Assembly (NCBI GenBank): GCA_903882935.1
Contig: CAIRZB010000004.1
Coordinates: 18,549 to 82,548, forward strand
From: an uncultured Parafilimonas sp.
GTDB lineage: Bacteria; Bacteroidota; Bacteroidia; Chitinophagales; Chitinophagaceae
Length of the DNA: 64,000 bases
Direction: 5' to 3'
Of this stretch, positions 1 to 9,138 are shown piece by piece. Both the position numbers and the translations under genes were made by a program. Numbering within the stretch: the first letter of the stretch is position 1; each line of letters opens with the position of its first letter. Below the pieces are notes generated by a model. The model had not been told where the DNA came from, searched no databases, and saw nothing but the letters and a program-made list of their open reading frames with translations.

Positions 1-291
1 AAGGCTAATTTTGATAAACTTATTTACAGTGCTGGCGAAGCTGCCGGACTGGCCAATGGCTTAATGGACAGTATTAACACACAGTTGGTATTATTGATAA
101 GCTGCGTTGGCAGGAAGTTGGTATTGGGGAAAAGAATTTATGAAGAAGTTGAGGCTGCATCGGATATATTTGCAACCAACCCCGCGATAACGGGCTTTTA
201 TTCATACGGTGAGTTTTCACCAGTACACAAAAGCTATAGCTGTGAATTACATAACCAAACAATGACCATAACCACTCTCGCAGAATTTTAA
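1..291 (+). CDS. FIST domain signal-sensing protein, C-terminal end (partial)
   Basis: The frame is open from the first base of the window to a TAA at 289-291, so only the last 96 residues are present. The visible part reads as a FIST_C domain: a Cys-x-Gly-Arg segment near residue 35, a GFYSYGE motif near residue 75 and the terminal LHNQTMTI motif. FIST domains are ligand-sensing modules coupled to signal-transduction proteins. The stop lies 3 bases before the ATG of a hybrid histidine kinase, so the two are almost certainly co-transcribed and FIST is the likely sensory input. The ligand is not known from sequence. Confidence 0.85.
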   Translation, partial: KANFDKLIYSAGEAAGLANGLMDSINTQLVLLISCVGRKLVLGKRIYEEVEAASDIFATNPAITGFYSYGEFSPVHKSYSCELHNQTMTITTLAEF

Positions 292-294
292 TCT

Positions 295-1815
295 ATGTAC
301 CACCCTCTATTAGAAAAACAAGCGCAAAAGCATTTAGGCACAAAAGCCCTGGAAAGCGGCGAGTATGAGCAGTTTTTAAAAGCTGTAAACGAATCGTACG
401 TAAATTTTGAGCGAGATAAAGAATTAAGCGAACACGCTTTTAGTTTGAGCGAGACCGAATACGCTGATGTTAATACTAAATTACGGGAAGAGATAAACCA
501 GCGGAAACGCACCGTTATTAAGCTGATAGATACGATACGGTCAATAGAAAAAGAGGAAGACTTTAAGGAACTCAATGACCAGAACCTTGAAGAAATTATT
601 GATTATTTAAAGGTTCAAATTGAGAAAAGGCGCCAAGCAGAAATAGAAATGACCCTTGCCAAAGAAGTTGCCGAAAAGGCGGCCATGGCCCGTAGTGAAT
701 TTCTTTCAATGATGAGCCATGAAATAAGAACCCCTCTAAACGCGGTGGTTGGCTTCACTTATCTGCTTTTGCAAGGCAAATACCTGCCCGAACAAGATGA
801 GCAGCTGCACTTGTTAAAGTTTTCTGCAGAAAACCTGCTTGCCTTAATAAACGACATTCTTGATTTTAATAAAATCGAATCTGGCAAGGTTCAACTTGAA
901 AAAACCTCGTACAACCTACCTAAGCTTATTAACCAAGTTAAAAACACCAATTTTACCAAGGCGCAGGACAATGGTAATGTTATTCGCGTGATGTTTGATA
1001 CGCAAATACCCAACATTGTAATAGGCGACCCGTTACGCCTTGGGCAAATTATAAACAACCTTGTTTCCAATGCAGTAAAGTTTACCCATAACGGCATCGT
1101 TATTATTGAGGCCATGTTACTTAAACAAACCAACGATACTGCCCAGATACAATTTACCGTAAAAGACAACGGCATAGGAATAGCGCCTGAAAATCAGCAA
1201 AGGATTTTTGAAATTTTTACCCAAGCTTCGGAGTCTACCACCAGGCAATACGGCGGAAGCGGGCTAGGGCTAGCCATTTGTAACGGCCTACTTGAAATTA
1301 TGCACAGCCGTATGACGCTGGAAAGTACGCCAGGCAAGGGTTCAGCCTTTAGTTTTATTGTTGACATGGGATATTCACAGCACGCGGAAGAAATTAGCAT
1401 CACCGGCAACAAGGATACCGTTACTGACCCAGACTTAACCGGCACAAAAGTGCTACTGGTTGAAGACAACCATGTAAACATTTTAGTGGCTACAACCTTT
1501 TTGGAAAGGTGGAATACGAAGGTTGAAACTGCTGAAAACGGGCGATTGGCCATTGAAAAAATAAAGGCCAATCAATACCATATTGTGCTTATGGATTTAC
1601 ACATGCCGGAAATGAATGGTTACGAAGCCTGCAAAGAAATAATGAAGATGAAGCCTAAGTTGCCTATTGTTGCTTTAACAGCATCGGCAATGCTTAATAT
1701 TCGCGACAAGGCATTTGATGTTGGCATGGTTGACTACGTTACAAAGCCTTTTGAACCAAATGAATTGTACGAAAAAATACGCAAAAACAGGCTGCCATTA
1801 AGCAGCCCGCTGTAA
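295..1815 (+). CDS. Hybrid sensor histidine kinase/response regulator
   Basis: This 506-residue protein has no membrane segment or signal peptide and should be cytoplasmic. In order it has a charged, probably coiled-coil N-terminus (about 60-130), a HisKA domain with phospho-acceptor His142 in SHEIRTPLN, a HATPase domain with the N box (NLVSNAVKF) and G boxes (DNGIGI, GGSGLGLAI), and a C-terminal receiver domain with Asp434 in MDLHMPEMNG and the conserved TKPF Lys. It has no sensor domain of its own. The FIST gene ends 3 bases upstream and probably supplies the signal. There is no DNA-binding output domain, so phosphate is expected to pass to another protein. Confidence 0.9.
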   Translation: MYHPLLEKQAQKHLGTKALESGEYEQFLKAVNESYVNFERDKELSEHAFSLSETEYADVNTKLREEINQRKRTVIKLIDTIRSIEKEEDFKELNDQNLEEIIDYLKVQIEKRRQAEIEMTLAKEVAEKAAMARSEFLSMMSHEIRTPLNAVVGFTYLLLQGKYLPEQDEQLHLLKFSAENLLALINDILDFNKIESGKVQLEKTSYNLPKLINQVKNTNFTKAQDNGNVIRVMFDTQIPNIVIGDPLRLGQIINNLVSNAVKFTHNGIVIIEAMLLKQTNDTAQIQFTVKDNGIGIAPENQQRIFEIFTQASESTTRQYGGSGLGLAICNGLLEIMHSRMTLESTPGKGSAFSFIVDMGYSQHAEEISITGNKDTVTDPDLTGTKVLLVEDNHVNILVATTFLERWNTKVETAENGRLAIEKIKANQYHIVLMDLHMPEMNGYEACKEIMKMKPKLPIVALTASAMLNIRDKAFDVGMVDYVTKPFEPNELYEKIRKNRLPLSSPL

Positions 1816-1859
1816 GTTTTATAGAAAACTAGTTTTTTGTGGTCCCTCACGTTGCTGTA

Positions 1860-1882
1860 ATGGGTTTATAATCAAAACCCAT
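1860..1882. terminator. Hairpin after the FIST-kinase operon
   Basis: ATGGGTTT (1860-1867) pairs perfectly with AAACCCAT (1875-1882) about 45 bases after the kinase stop. No T-run follows on either strand, so this is only a possible transcript end. Confidence 0.3.
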
Positions 1883-1973
1883 GTTAGTGATAACAATGCT
1901 ACCATCGGGATGTATGTTTTACCAACTTATTCGGTAATGTTAAATAGCCGTTTACCCAATGTGTTCCAGATGG

Positions 1974-2876
1974 TTAAAACAATAAACCGGTGTTTTCGAA
2001 TTTTGGTTTTATCAAATTAAGGCCGCAGGCTGCATTAAGATTATCCACCATGTATACGGTAAGTTGTGGACTTGTTGCTTCATCTTGCATGTGTATAAAA
2101 AAATGTATTTCTTCTAGGCCATTATCCACCCAAAATTTAATTCGGTTTATCCATTCGTTGGCCCGCGCGAAATCAGATTTATGTAGGTTGTTGCCCACAA
2201 AGCGTATAAAGGCCTTGGGTACAGTAAGTTGCATATGTGCACAGTCCCTTCTGCCAGCAGTATCGGTAATAACAAAACCAATATTTAATGCCCTAAGCGT
2301 TTGTAGCAATTCGTCCATAACCGTTTTATCCGCAAACCAATCGGGGTGCCTTACTTCCAAAAAAAATTGCACATCGGTTGGTAATGATTGTAGATATTTA
2401 TACAACACATCCCGGCGAGCTGGCGAATACTTATCGCTTAATTGCAAAAATACAGGACCAAGGTGGCTCTCAAAAGCCATTATTCCCTCCAAAAAAGCTG
2501 TGGTAAGCTGGTCAGCATTCCTAAATCCGCTGTAATGGCTGATTTGCTGTGGTATTTTGGGGCAAAATTTAAAATGGCGGCCGCTAACTTTTTCTGCCCA
2601 ACGTTTTATTTCAGCCGCTGTATGTATTTTGTAATGTGTGGCGTTTAATTCAACAGCAGCAAAGTGGTTTACATAGTGGTTTAAGAACTGAGCCTCATTT
2701 GTTCCTTTTGGGTATATTTTACCTACCCACTCCCTTGTACCCCATTTTGGGCAACCAAAATATACCGCTGTTTTGTGCAGCGCGTTATTAAAAAAAACAC
2801 TGTTGCTTGCGGGTTCCACAGGCAGTGAAAACCCCACAGTATCCAACTCAGCGTGCGTTACTCGGCCAAATTCCAT
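1974..2876 (-). CDS. DUF72 (YecE-like) family protein
   Basis: This 300-residue protein matches the DUF72 TIM-barrel family by the opening YFGCPKWGTREWVG (about residues 38-51), the FLNHYV...VELNATHY segment, HPDWF and the later ITDTAGRRD. DUF72 proteins are usually about 240-300 residues. Their biochemical role is poorly defined. The first 35 residues precede the family core, so an internal start is possible, but the ATG at 2874-2876 is the only obvious one. It stands alone, transcribed away from kdsD/manC's upstream side and convergent with the kinase operon. Confidence 0.85.
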   Translation of the reverse strand: MEFGRVTHAELDTVGFSLPVEPASNSVFFNNALHKTAVYFGCPKWGTREWVGKIYPKGTNEAQFLNHYVNHFAAVELNATHYKIHTAAEIKRWAEKVSGRHFKFCPKIPQQISHYSGFRNADQLTTAFLEGIMAFESHLGPVFLQLSDKYSPARRDVLYKYLQSLPTDVQFFLEVRHPDWFADKTVMDELLQTLRALNIGFVITDTAGRRDCAHMQLTVPKAFIRFVGNNLHKSDFARANEWINRIKFWVDNGLEEIHFFIHMQDEATSPQLTVYMVDNLNAACGLNLIKPKFENTGLLF

Positions 2877-2931
2877 GAAAAAAAGTTTTGTGCATATCCA
2901 ATTGTATTTTTAAACCTATTTCAATTAGATA

Positions 2932-2962
2932 CAAAAAAATAACGACCCTTTCAAGTCGTTAT
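2932..2962 (-). terminator. Intrinsic terminator downstream of manC
   Basis: An 8-bp perfect stem, ATAACGAC (2939-2946) with GTCGTTAT (2955-2962), and on the minus strand a run of Ts follows directly (2932-2938). It lies about 155 bases after the manC stop codon and before the DUF72 gene. Confidence 0.7.
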
Positions 2963-3115
2963 AAAAACCTTATTATTAATAAAGTCTTAGGGTCTTACAA
3001 ATTGGTAAGTAGTACTGACGCTGCAAATGTAGGTTTGATAATTAAATTTGCCAAAAAAATTTCAAGCCTTTAAGGGGCGAGCACCTACATTACTTACTTT
3101 TAAATGCACCACAAC

Positions 3116-4198
3116 CTATAAATACACTTCTCCAAAATTTCTCTTTAATTCAGCTACATATTCTTTTATCTGCTGTTCGTTTTCCTTTTTACAAATAAGC
3201 AACGCATCCTTTGTATCTATTATAATAAGGTCTTCTACACCTTGCAATAATATTAGCTTATCATCGTCAACCGAAACCATACATTTAACAGCATCAATAA
3301 CCATCACGTTTTTACCGGTAACCGCATTGCCCAAATAATCTTTTTCTAAATTATCATAGGCACTGTTCCATGTACCCAAGTCGCTCCATCCGAAGGAGGA
3401 CGGAATTACATAAACGTTGTTAGCCTTTTCCATAATGGCATAATCAATGGAAATATTGGTACAAAGCGGGTAAATACTTTCAATCGCCTCTTTCTCTTCT
3501 CTGGTATTGAATTTGCCTTTTTCATTGGCAAAAAGCTCATACATTTCTGGCTGGTACGTTTCAAATGCCTTAATAACATCCTGTACTCTCCAAATAAATA
3601 TACCCGCATTCCATAAAAAATCTCCGCTGGTAACAAATGTCTTAGCCAACTCCAAATTGGGTTTTTCGGTAAAGGTTTTTACTTTGTAAATGTCATTTTC
3701 AACTGCATCGGCCTCATGTTGAATATAGCCATACCCTGTATTAGGGTGTGTTGGTTTTATGCCCAGCGTAACAAATGACCCTGTTTGGTTTGCAAATTCC
3801 AACGCTTTAAGGGCTACGCTCTTGAATGTTGCGTTATCTAGCACAATATGGTCGCTAGGGGCCACTATTAACGAAGCTTCAGGGTCATTAATTAGCAACT
3901 TAAAAGACATGTACGCAATACAAGGTGCCGTATTTTTCCGGCTTGGCTCAGCAACAATATTTTCTAGTTTAATATTGGGTAATTGGTCCTGTATTATACC
4001 CACATACTCGTTTGAGGTTACTATATAGATATTTTCTGCAGGTATAAAATCGAGGTATCGCTCATATGTCCACTGAATAAGCGTTTTACCAGTGTTAAGA
4101 ATATCCAAAAATTGTTTGGGGTATGATGTTCTACTTTTCGGCCAAAAGCGGCTACCGATACCACCGGCCATTATTGCTACATAGTAGTGTTCATTCAT
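3116..4198 (-). CDS. manC: Mannose-1-phosphate guanylyltransferase
   Basis: Makes GDP-mannose from mannose-1-phosphate and GTP for surface polysaccharides. The 360 residues fit the single-domain (no isomerase) form. The nucleotidyltransferase signature AGGIGSRFWPKSR with PKQFL lies at residues 11-30. VAPSDHI (about 115-121), FTEKP (about 175-179) and FGWSDLGTW (about 268-276) are also diagnostic. The bifunctional C-terminal cupin isomerase domain is absent. kdsD lies about 60 bases beyond a short gap upstream on the same strand, so both may belong to one sugar-activation transcript. Confidence 0.93.
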   Translation of the reverse strand: MNEHYYVAIMAGGIGSRFWPKSRTSYPKQFLDILNTGKTLIQWTYERYLDFIPAENIYIVTSNEYVGIIQDQLPNIKLENIVAEPSRKNTAPCIAYMSFKLLINDPEASLIVAPSDHIVLDNATFKSVALKALEFANQTGSFVTLGIKPTHPNTGYGYIQHEADAVENDIYKVKTFTEKPNLELAKTFVTSGDFLWNAGIFIWRVQDVIKAFETYQPEMYELFANEKGKFNTREEKEAIESIYPLCTNISIDYAIMEKANNVYVIPSSFGWSDLGTWNSAYDNLEKDYLGNAVTGKNVMVIDAVKCMVSVDDDKLILLQGVEDLIIIDTKDALLICKKENEQQIKEYVAELKRNFGEVYL

Positions 4199-4294
4199 GG
4201 AATTGTTGGTTTTTTGCGAAGATATTACTAAGCATCTAAAAACGAAGACAGAAATAAAAGGAGGCTAAATCTATTTACTTTATAACTACGCGGG

Positions 4295-5260
4295 CTACAC
4301 AATTCCCTCCCTCAATAAATCATGCAAGTGCAACATGCCCAAGTAATATCCCCCAACATCGGCCACAATCAGTTGGCTAATGTCGTTTTCCCGTATGGTT
4401 TCAACCGCTGCAACAGCCAACTCGTTAGGGTATATCGTTTTAGGGTTAGTACACATTATGTCGTTTGCGGTAACATTGCCCAAGTCCTCCGTTTTTTCTA
4501 ATAACCTTCTTATGTCCCCATCGGTTATAACCCCTAGCAGCTTATTGTTGTCATCGATTACCGCAACGGCACCTAGCCGGCCTTTTGTTATGGCTAGTAT
4601 TACGTTTTTAAGTTTGGCTTCTGTAATTACTTTTGGTTTTTCATTCAACGTATAAATATCCTCAACCCGTAGGTATAGTTTTTTGCCTAATGCACCGCCA
4701 GGGTGAAATTTGGCAAAATCGTTGCCGGTAAAATTTTTTAGCTGCATTAAGCAAACCGCCAACGCATCGCCCATGGCTAACTGGGCAGTGGTACTGGTGG
4801 TTGGTGCCAGGTTATTGGGGCAGGCTTCCTTTTTTACCGTGGTGTTCAGCAAAAAATTACAGTGGCTGGCCAAAAACGAATTAATGTTACCAACCATACC
4901 TATAATACTGTTTCCCAATATTTTAATTAAAGGTACAAGCGTCTTAATTTCTGGGCTGTCGCCACTTTTACTTATTAGCAATATTACATCACCTTGTTGT
5001 ATCATCCCTAAGTCACCATGTATTGCATCGGCGGCGTGCATAAAAAGCGCTGGCGTGCCTGTTGAATTTAGGGTGGCGGTAATTTTTTGGGCTATAATTG
5101 CACTTTTACCGATGCCACTAACCACTACCCGTCCTTTTGTCGAGTAAATATGGTTTACTGTGTTTTCGAAGTTTTTATCAATAAACTGTAAAAGGCCCTT
5201 AACAGCCTCTGCTTCAAGCAAAACAGTACTCACACCCCATTCATGTATCTTTGTATCCAT
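4295..5260 (-). CDS. kdsD: KpsF/GutQ-type arabinose-5-phosphate isomerase (SIS plus CBS pair)
   Basis: Interconverts ribulose-5-phosphate and arabinose-5-phosphate, the entry to Kdo for lipopolysaccharide. I place the start at the ATG at 5258-5260 (321 residues, MDTKIHEWG). An upstream in-frame start at 5287 would add nine poorly fitting residues. The SIS domain has SGIGKS at 48-53 and the sugar-phosphate-binding SKSGDSPE loop. Two CBS repeats fill the last 120 residues, with GVITDGDIRR in the first. TATCTTTG, a Bacteroidota -7 element, sits on the minus strand at 5266-5273, only 5 bases before this ATG; if used, the message would be nearly leaderless. Confidence 0.9.
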   Translation of the reverse strand: MDTKIHEWGVSTVLLEAEAVKGLLQFIDKNFENTVNHIYSTKGRVVVSGIGKSAIIAQKITATLNSTGTPALFMHAADAIHGDLGMIQQGDVILLISKSGDSPEIKTLVPLIKILGNSIIGMVGNINSFLASHCNFLLNTTVKKEACPNNLAPTTSTTAQLAMGDALAVCLMQLKNFTGNDFAKFHPGGALGKKLYLRVEDIYTLNEKPKVITEAKLKNVILAITKGRLGAVAVIDDNNKLLGVITDGDIRRLLEKTEDLGNVTANDIMCTNPKTIYPNELAVAAVETIRENDISQLIVADVGGYYLGMLHLHDLLREGIV

Positions 5261-5498
5261 CACCGCAAAGATAAACTTTAACAACACCTCGTTTTAAATT
5301 ACCTGTTAATTCATTAACTTCGCTACCCTTTAAAAAAAAGCTTTTATAAAAAAGCACAGTGTTAGCATTAAAGTTTTATACGCGCTATAGTTTAATTTAA
5401 TCCTAATTTTTAATGATAATGGGTATAAAACAGTACCTTTTACAAATATTTAAATAATTTAAGTACCATAGTTGTGGTAAGGAAATTTTTTGTGAACA

Positions 5499-7853
5499 AT
5501 GGCAACTACTACTAAAAAAAATGCCCAAAGCAGCAAAACGGGCACAGCAAAAAAATCTACAGCAAAAACAGTTACGCCTGATTTGAGCTTGGCTGTTAAC
5601 GGAGGTGAAAACCAACTGTTAGCCCAGATTGAATTAAAAAACGAAAGCGGTGGGTCGGCCCATGGATATGACATATATTCAGGTTTGCACGAATATTTTG
5701 GTTTCAAGCAATTTAAAGGCCGACAAGAAGAAGCTATTAACAGCCTGCTGAATGGCAACGACACTTTTGTAATTATGCCCACCGGTGGGGGCAAAAGTTT
5801 GTGCTATCAACTGCCTGCCATTATTATGGAGGGATGCGCTATTATTGTTAGCCCGCTGATAGCTTTAATGAAAAACCAAGTTGATTTAGTGAGGGGTTAC
5901 AGCGAAAAAGATGATGTAGCACATTTTTTAAACTCCTCCCTCAATAAAACACAAATAAAAGAAGTAAAAGAAGACCTTACCGGGGGCAAAACGAAGTTAT
6001 TGTACGTAGCACCCGAAACATTAACCAAGCAAGAAAATCTTGAGTTTTTCAGTGATTTGAAAATTTCTTTTTTTGCAGTAGATGAAGCCCATTGTATTTC
6101 AGAATGGGGGCATGATTTTAGGCCTGAATACCGCCGACTGAGGGAAATGATGAACCAAATTAGCCCCGATTCAGCTGTTATTGCCCTCACAGCTACTGCA
6201 ACACCTAAAGTACAAAGCGATATTGTAAAAAATTTGGGGCTAAAAAACCCCAATATCTATATTTCATCGTTCAACAGGCCCAACCTTTATTACGAAATTC
6301 AGCCAAAAGTAAAAAAGGATCAAACAATTAAAAGCATTGTCCGCTTCATATCCCAAAACATGGGCAAAAGCGGTATAATATACACCCTTAACCGAAAAAC
6401 AACCGAGGAGTTGGCCGAACTGCTGGTTGCCAACAACATTAAAGCCGTTGCCTACCATGCAGGCCTTGACGCAAAACTACGTGCAGACAGGCAGGACCAG
6501 TTTTTAAATGAAGATGTTCAGGTTATTGTGGCCACTATTGCATTTGGAATGGGCATAGACAAGCCAGATATACGGTTTGTTATACACTACAATATTCCAA
6601 AATCGATAGAAAATTATTACCAGGAAACCGGACGCGCAGGACGTGACGGCCTGGAGGGAAAATGCTTGCTATACTACAGCCATAAAGACGTTGCAAAGTT
6701 AGAACACCTGATGCGCGACAAACCATTGAGTGAGCGTGAAGTAGGCGCACAACTTATTACAGAAACCGTATCCTATGCCGAAAGTTCTGTTTGCCGCAGA
6801 AAGATTCTGCTACATTACTTTGGCGAAGATGGAGAGGATAAAAACTGTGGCAGTTGCGATAACTGTAATAACCCCAAGGAAAAAATTGAAGCAAAGGAAA
6901 ATGCTATTAAGGTACTTAAGGTTGTTAAAGCATTGGATGAACGCTTTCCCATTGATTATGCCGTAAACATTATTATAGGTAAACTTACTCCGCAAATTAC
7001 CATGTTTAGACATGAGGGGCTAAGTGTATTTGGCACTGGTAAAGATAAAGATGAGCATTTTTGGAACAGTTTGATAAGGCAAATGCTATTGGCAAACCTG
7101 CTTAAAAAAGACATTGAGGAATATGGCCTATTAAAAGTTACCGAAATTGGCCACAATTGGCTGAAAAAACCGACCTCGTTTAAAATTGTACTCAATAACC
7201 TTTTTGAGGATGCCAATGAGGACGACGAAGAAACAGAGACAGGCGGTACCGGTGCTGCAGCAGATGAAAAACTATTTGAAATATTAAAAGAACAAAGGCA
7301 TAAAGAGGCCAAGAAGAAAGGTTTGCCACCCTTTGTAATATTCCTAGAATCATCTCTGCAGGATATGGCAACCATGTACCCTACAACCATGCAGGAGCTC
7401 GAAAAATGCCAAGGCGTAAGCAAAGGAAAGGCACTGCGCTACGGTAAACCATTTATTGAGCTAATTAGCAAATATGTAGAAGAAAATGATATTGTAAAGC
7501 CAGACGATTTTGTAATGAAAAGTGTTGCCAACAAGAGCAGCAATAAGATTTACATTATCCAAAACGTTGATAAAAAAATATCTCTGGAAACCATTGCCCG
7601 CAATAAGGACATGCGTTTAGATGCATTACTGGAAGAGATGGAAACTATTGTGGCCAGTGGAACTAAGCTTAACCTTAATTACGCGATAGGCGACATGCTT
7701 GACGAAGATGACCAAGATGAAATTATGGACTATTTTAAGAGCTGCGAAACATCTTCGCTGGAGGTTGCCCGGGAAGAGATGGCCAGCAGCGGCTACAATT
7801 GGGAGCAGTTAAAAATTATGCGTATTAAATTTTTGAGCGAATATGGCAACTAA
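5499..7853 (+). CDS. recQ: ATP-dependent DNA helicase RecQ
   Basis: A 3'-to-5' helicase for recombination and fork repair. The 784 residues are longer than E. coli RecQ because of a Lys/Ser/Thr-rich N-terminal tail (about 1-60) and a long C-terminus. Motif I is PTGGGKS with Lys99. DEAH (VDEAHCISEWGHDFR) is near residue 194, and the arginine-finger motif YQETGRAGRDG is near 375. Zinc-binding cysteines follow (CRRK...CGSCDNC), then an RQC winged helix, an HRDC domain (ELEKCQGVSKGKA) and a last helix-turn-helix region. Start at ATG 5499 is the first in the frame. It is followed by a strong terminator. Confidence 0.96.
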   Translation: MATTTKKNAQSSKTGTAKKSTAKTVTPDLSLAVNGGENQLLAQIELKNESGGSAHGYDIYSGLHEYFGFKQFKGRQEEAINSLLNGNDTFVIMPTGGGKSLCYQLPAIIMEGCAIIVSPLIALMKNQVDLVRGYSEKDDVAHFLNSSLNKTQIKEVKEDLTGGKTKLLYVAPETLTKQENLEFFSDLKISFFAVDEAHCISEWGHDFRPEYRRLREMMNQISPDSAVIALTATATPKVQSDIVKNLGLKNPNIYISSFNRPNLYYEIQPKVKKDQTIKSIVRFISQNMGKSGIIYTLNRKTTEELAELLVANNIKAVAYHAGLDAKLRADRQDQFLNEDVQVIVATIAFGMGIDKPDIRFVIHYNIPKSIENYYQETGRAGRDGLEGKCLLYYSHKDVAKLEHLMRDKPLSEREVGAQLITETVSYAESSVCRRKILLHYFGEDGEDKNCGSCDNCNNPKEKIEAKENAIKVLKVVKALDERFPIDYAVNIIIGKLTPQITMFRHEGLSVFGTGKDKDEHFWNSLIRQMLLANLLKKDIEEYGLLKVTEIGHNWLKKPTSFKIVLNNLFEDANEDDEETETGGTGAAADEKLFEILKEQRHKEAKKKGLPPFVIFLESSLQDMATMYPTTMQELEKCQGVSKGKALRYGKPFIELISKYVEENDIVKPDDFVMKSVANKSSNKIYIIQNVDKKISLETIARNKDMRLDALLEEMETIVASGTKLNLNYAIGDMLDEDDQDEIMDYFKSCETSSLEVAREEMASSGYNWEQLKIMRIKFLSEYGN

Positions 7854-7873
7854 CTAATTTAGTTACCCGTTTT

Positions 7874-7910
7874 AAAGCCACGTTACTAGTTTAACGTGGC
7901 TTTTTGTTTT
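7874..7910 (+). terminator. recQ terminator
   Basis: A 12-bp perfect stem, AAAGCCACGTTA (7874-7885) with TAACGTGGCTTT (7892-7903), runs into a T-rich tail about 20 bases after the recQ stop. Confidence 0.85.
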
Positions 7911-7960
7911 AGCGGCTGTGGAAATGCTGGCATATTCCATCTAAATAATAAACAAATACT

Positions 7961-8485
7961 ATGTCAGAAATTCAATCTCAAACACAGCAAAAAACAACTG
8001 GTGGCCAACGTTGTAAAAAGCTAGCCACCCGAATTGACTTAACCCCAATGGTGGACCTTGGTTTTTTGTTAATCACCTTTTTTGTATTTACCACCTCATT
8101 GAGTAGGCCAATGACGATGAGGCTTGCATTACCCAACGGTGATAATATACTCGAAGGCCCTAAAATAACGGCCAATAAGGTACTAACACTAATACTGGCT
8201 GACGAAAATAAGGTTGGTTATTACCAAGGAGATGACTCCGCTGCCATACAGTTTACCAATTACGGGATAAACGGGCTTAGGGACGTGATAATAAAAAAAC
8301 GACAAGCCGTTTTAGCCAAGTACGGCGATGGTGAAGAACTTACTGTGCTAATAAAACCAGCAGATGAATGCAAATATAAAAATGTTGTTGAAACATTGGA
8401 TGAGATGTTAATTAATAAGGTAACCCGGTATATGCTGCTTGACCTAACGGCAACGGAACAAAATATTATTAAAGCACACATTTAA
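7961..8485 (+). CDS. ExbD/TolR-like biopolymer transport protein (orphan)
   Basis: ExbD proteins use the proton gradient with ExbB to energise TonB-dependent outer-membrane transport. This 174-residue protein has the ExbD signature: a polar N-terminus, then LTPMVDLGFLLITFFVF (about 27-43) where the single membrane helix carries the conserved Asp. A periplasmic domain follows. No exbB, tonB or second exbD is adjacent, and recQ upstream is separated by a terminator, so it must work with partners encoded elsewhere. Start ATG at 7961. Confidence 0.82.
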   Translation: MSEIQSQTQQKTTGGQRCKKLATRIDLTPMVDLGFLLITFFVFTTSLSRPMTMRLALPNGDNILEGPKITANKVLTLILADENKVGYYQGDDSAAIQFTNYGINGLRDVIIKKRQAVLAKYGDGEELTVLIKPADECKYKNVVETLDEMLINKVTRYMLLDLTATEQNIIKAHI

Positions 8486-8675
8486 AACCTCTATTGGTGT
8501 TTGCTTTTCCGTTGCTTAATGGGCAAAAATGATCGATGTGCCTCCTATTTGTGAACAACTACGCAAAATTTTTGCCAATTGGCAGATTTTTGGCACTGTT
8601 TTAGCTGAAATTAAACTTTGTTTTAAGTAAACCAAACCAAGATTTTTACGTATTTCTTAAAAAACACCGCTACTT

Positions 8676-8933
8676 ATGGCCAATGTAAGTAACATAACCG
8701 CAAACATGGATGACCAAAAAAAATGCCTAAACATAATTGCTAACGCAAAAAGCAATTTAATGGTAAAAATACTTAACGTAAACGGTCAATTTATAAAAAC
8801 AATCAATAAATCGGTTCAAACAAACGCCGGAAGGTTTACAGTGGCTCTAGATGATTTGTCGAGAGGCAATTACATATTAAATATATTCGAAAACAATTCT
8901 TTTATCAGGTCGTTTTATTACAACAAATATTAA
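8676..8933 (+). CDS. Stand-alone T9SS C-terminal-domain-like small protein
   Basis: Only 85 residues long. From about residue 15 the protein resembles the type A sorting domain that normally ends T9SS cargo: a short strand, VKILNVNGQFIKTINKSV, then DLSRGNYILNIFENN and a terminal aromatic/basic strand. Such domains are about 70-80 residues, so almost the entire protein is the tail. There is no signal peptide and no cargo domain. The preceding intergenic sequence (8486-8675) shows no other part of a larger gene. It may be a cargo gene remnant or a free tail-like protein. A terminator follows directly. Confidence 0.6.
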   Translation: MANVSNITANMDDQKKCLNIIANAKSNLMVKILNVNGQFIKTINKSVQTNAGRFTVALDDLSRGNYILNIFENNSFIRSFYYNKY

Positions 8934-8957
8934 GTTTTTCACTGGGGGATTTATATT

Positions 8958-8990
8958 AAGCCCGGCCATTTTTTTGGTTGGGCTTTTTCT
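8958..8990 (+). terminator. Terminator after the small T9SS-tail-like gene
   Basis: AGCCCGGCCA (8959-8968) pairs with TGGTTGGGCT across a T-rich loop, with G-T wobbles, followed by TTTTT. It ends about 55 bases after the stop codon. Confidence 0.75.
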
Positions 8991-9138
8991 ACGTATAGTC
9001 AATCTTGCACCGAATATTGTATTATATTTTTTTATAATATTTATCGTCGTTTAGTTTTGTTACTTACTTTTGCCGTGTTGCCACAGTTAACGCCTACATA
9101 GTGGCTAATTTTTTATTCAGCAAAACAAAGGCTACAAT

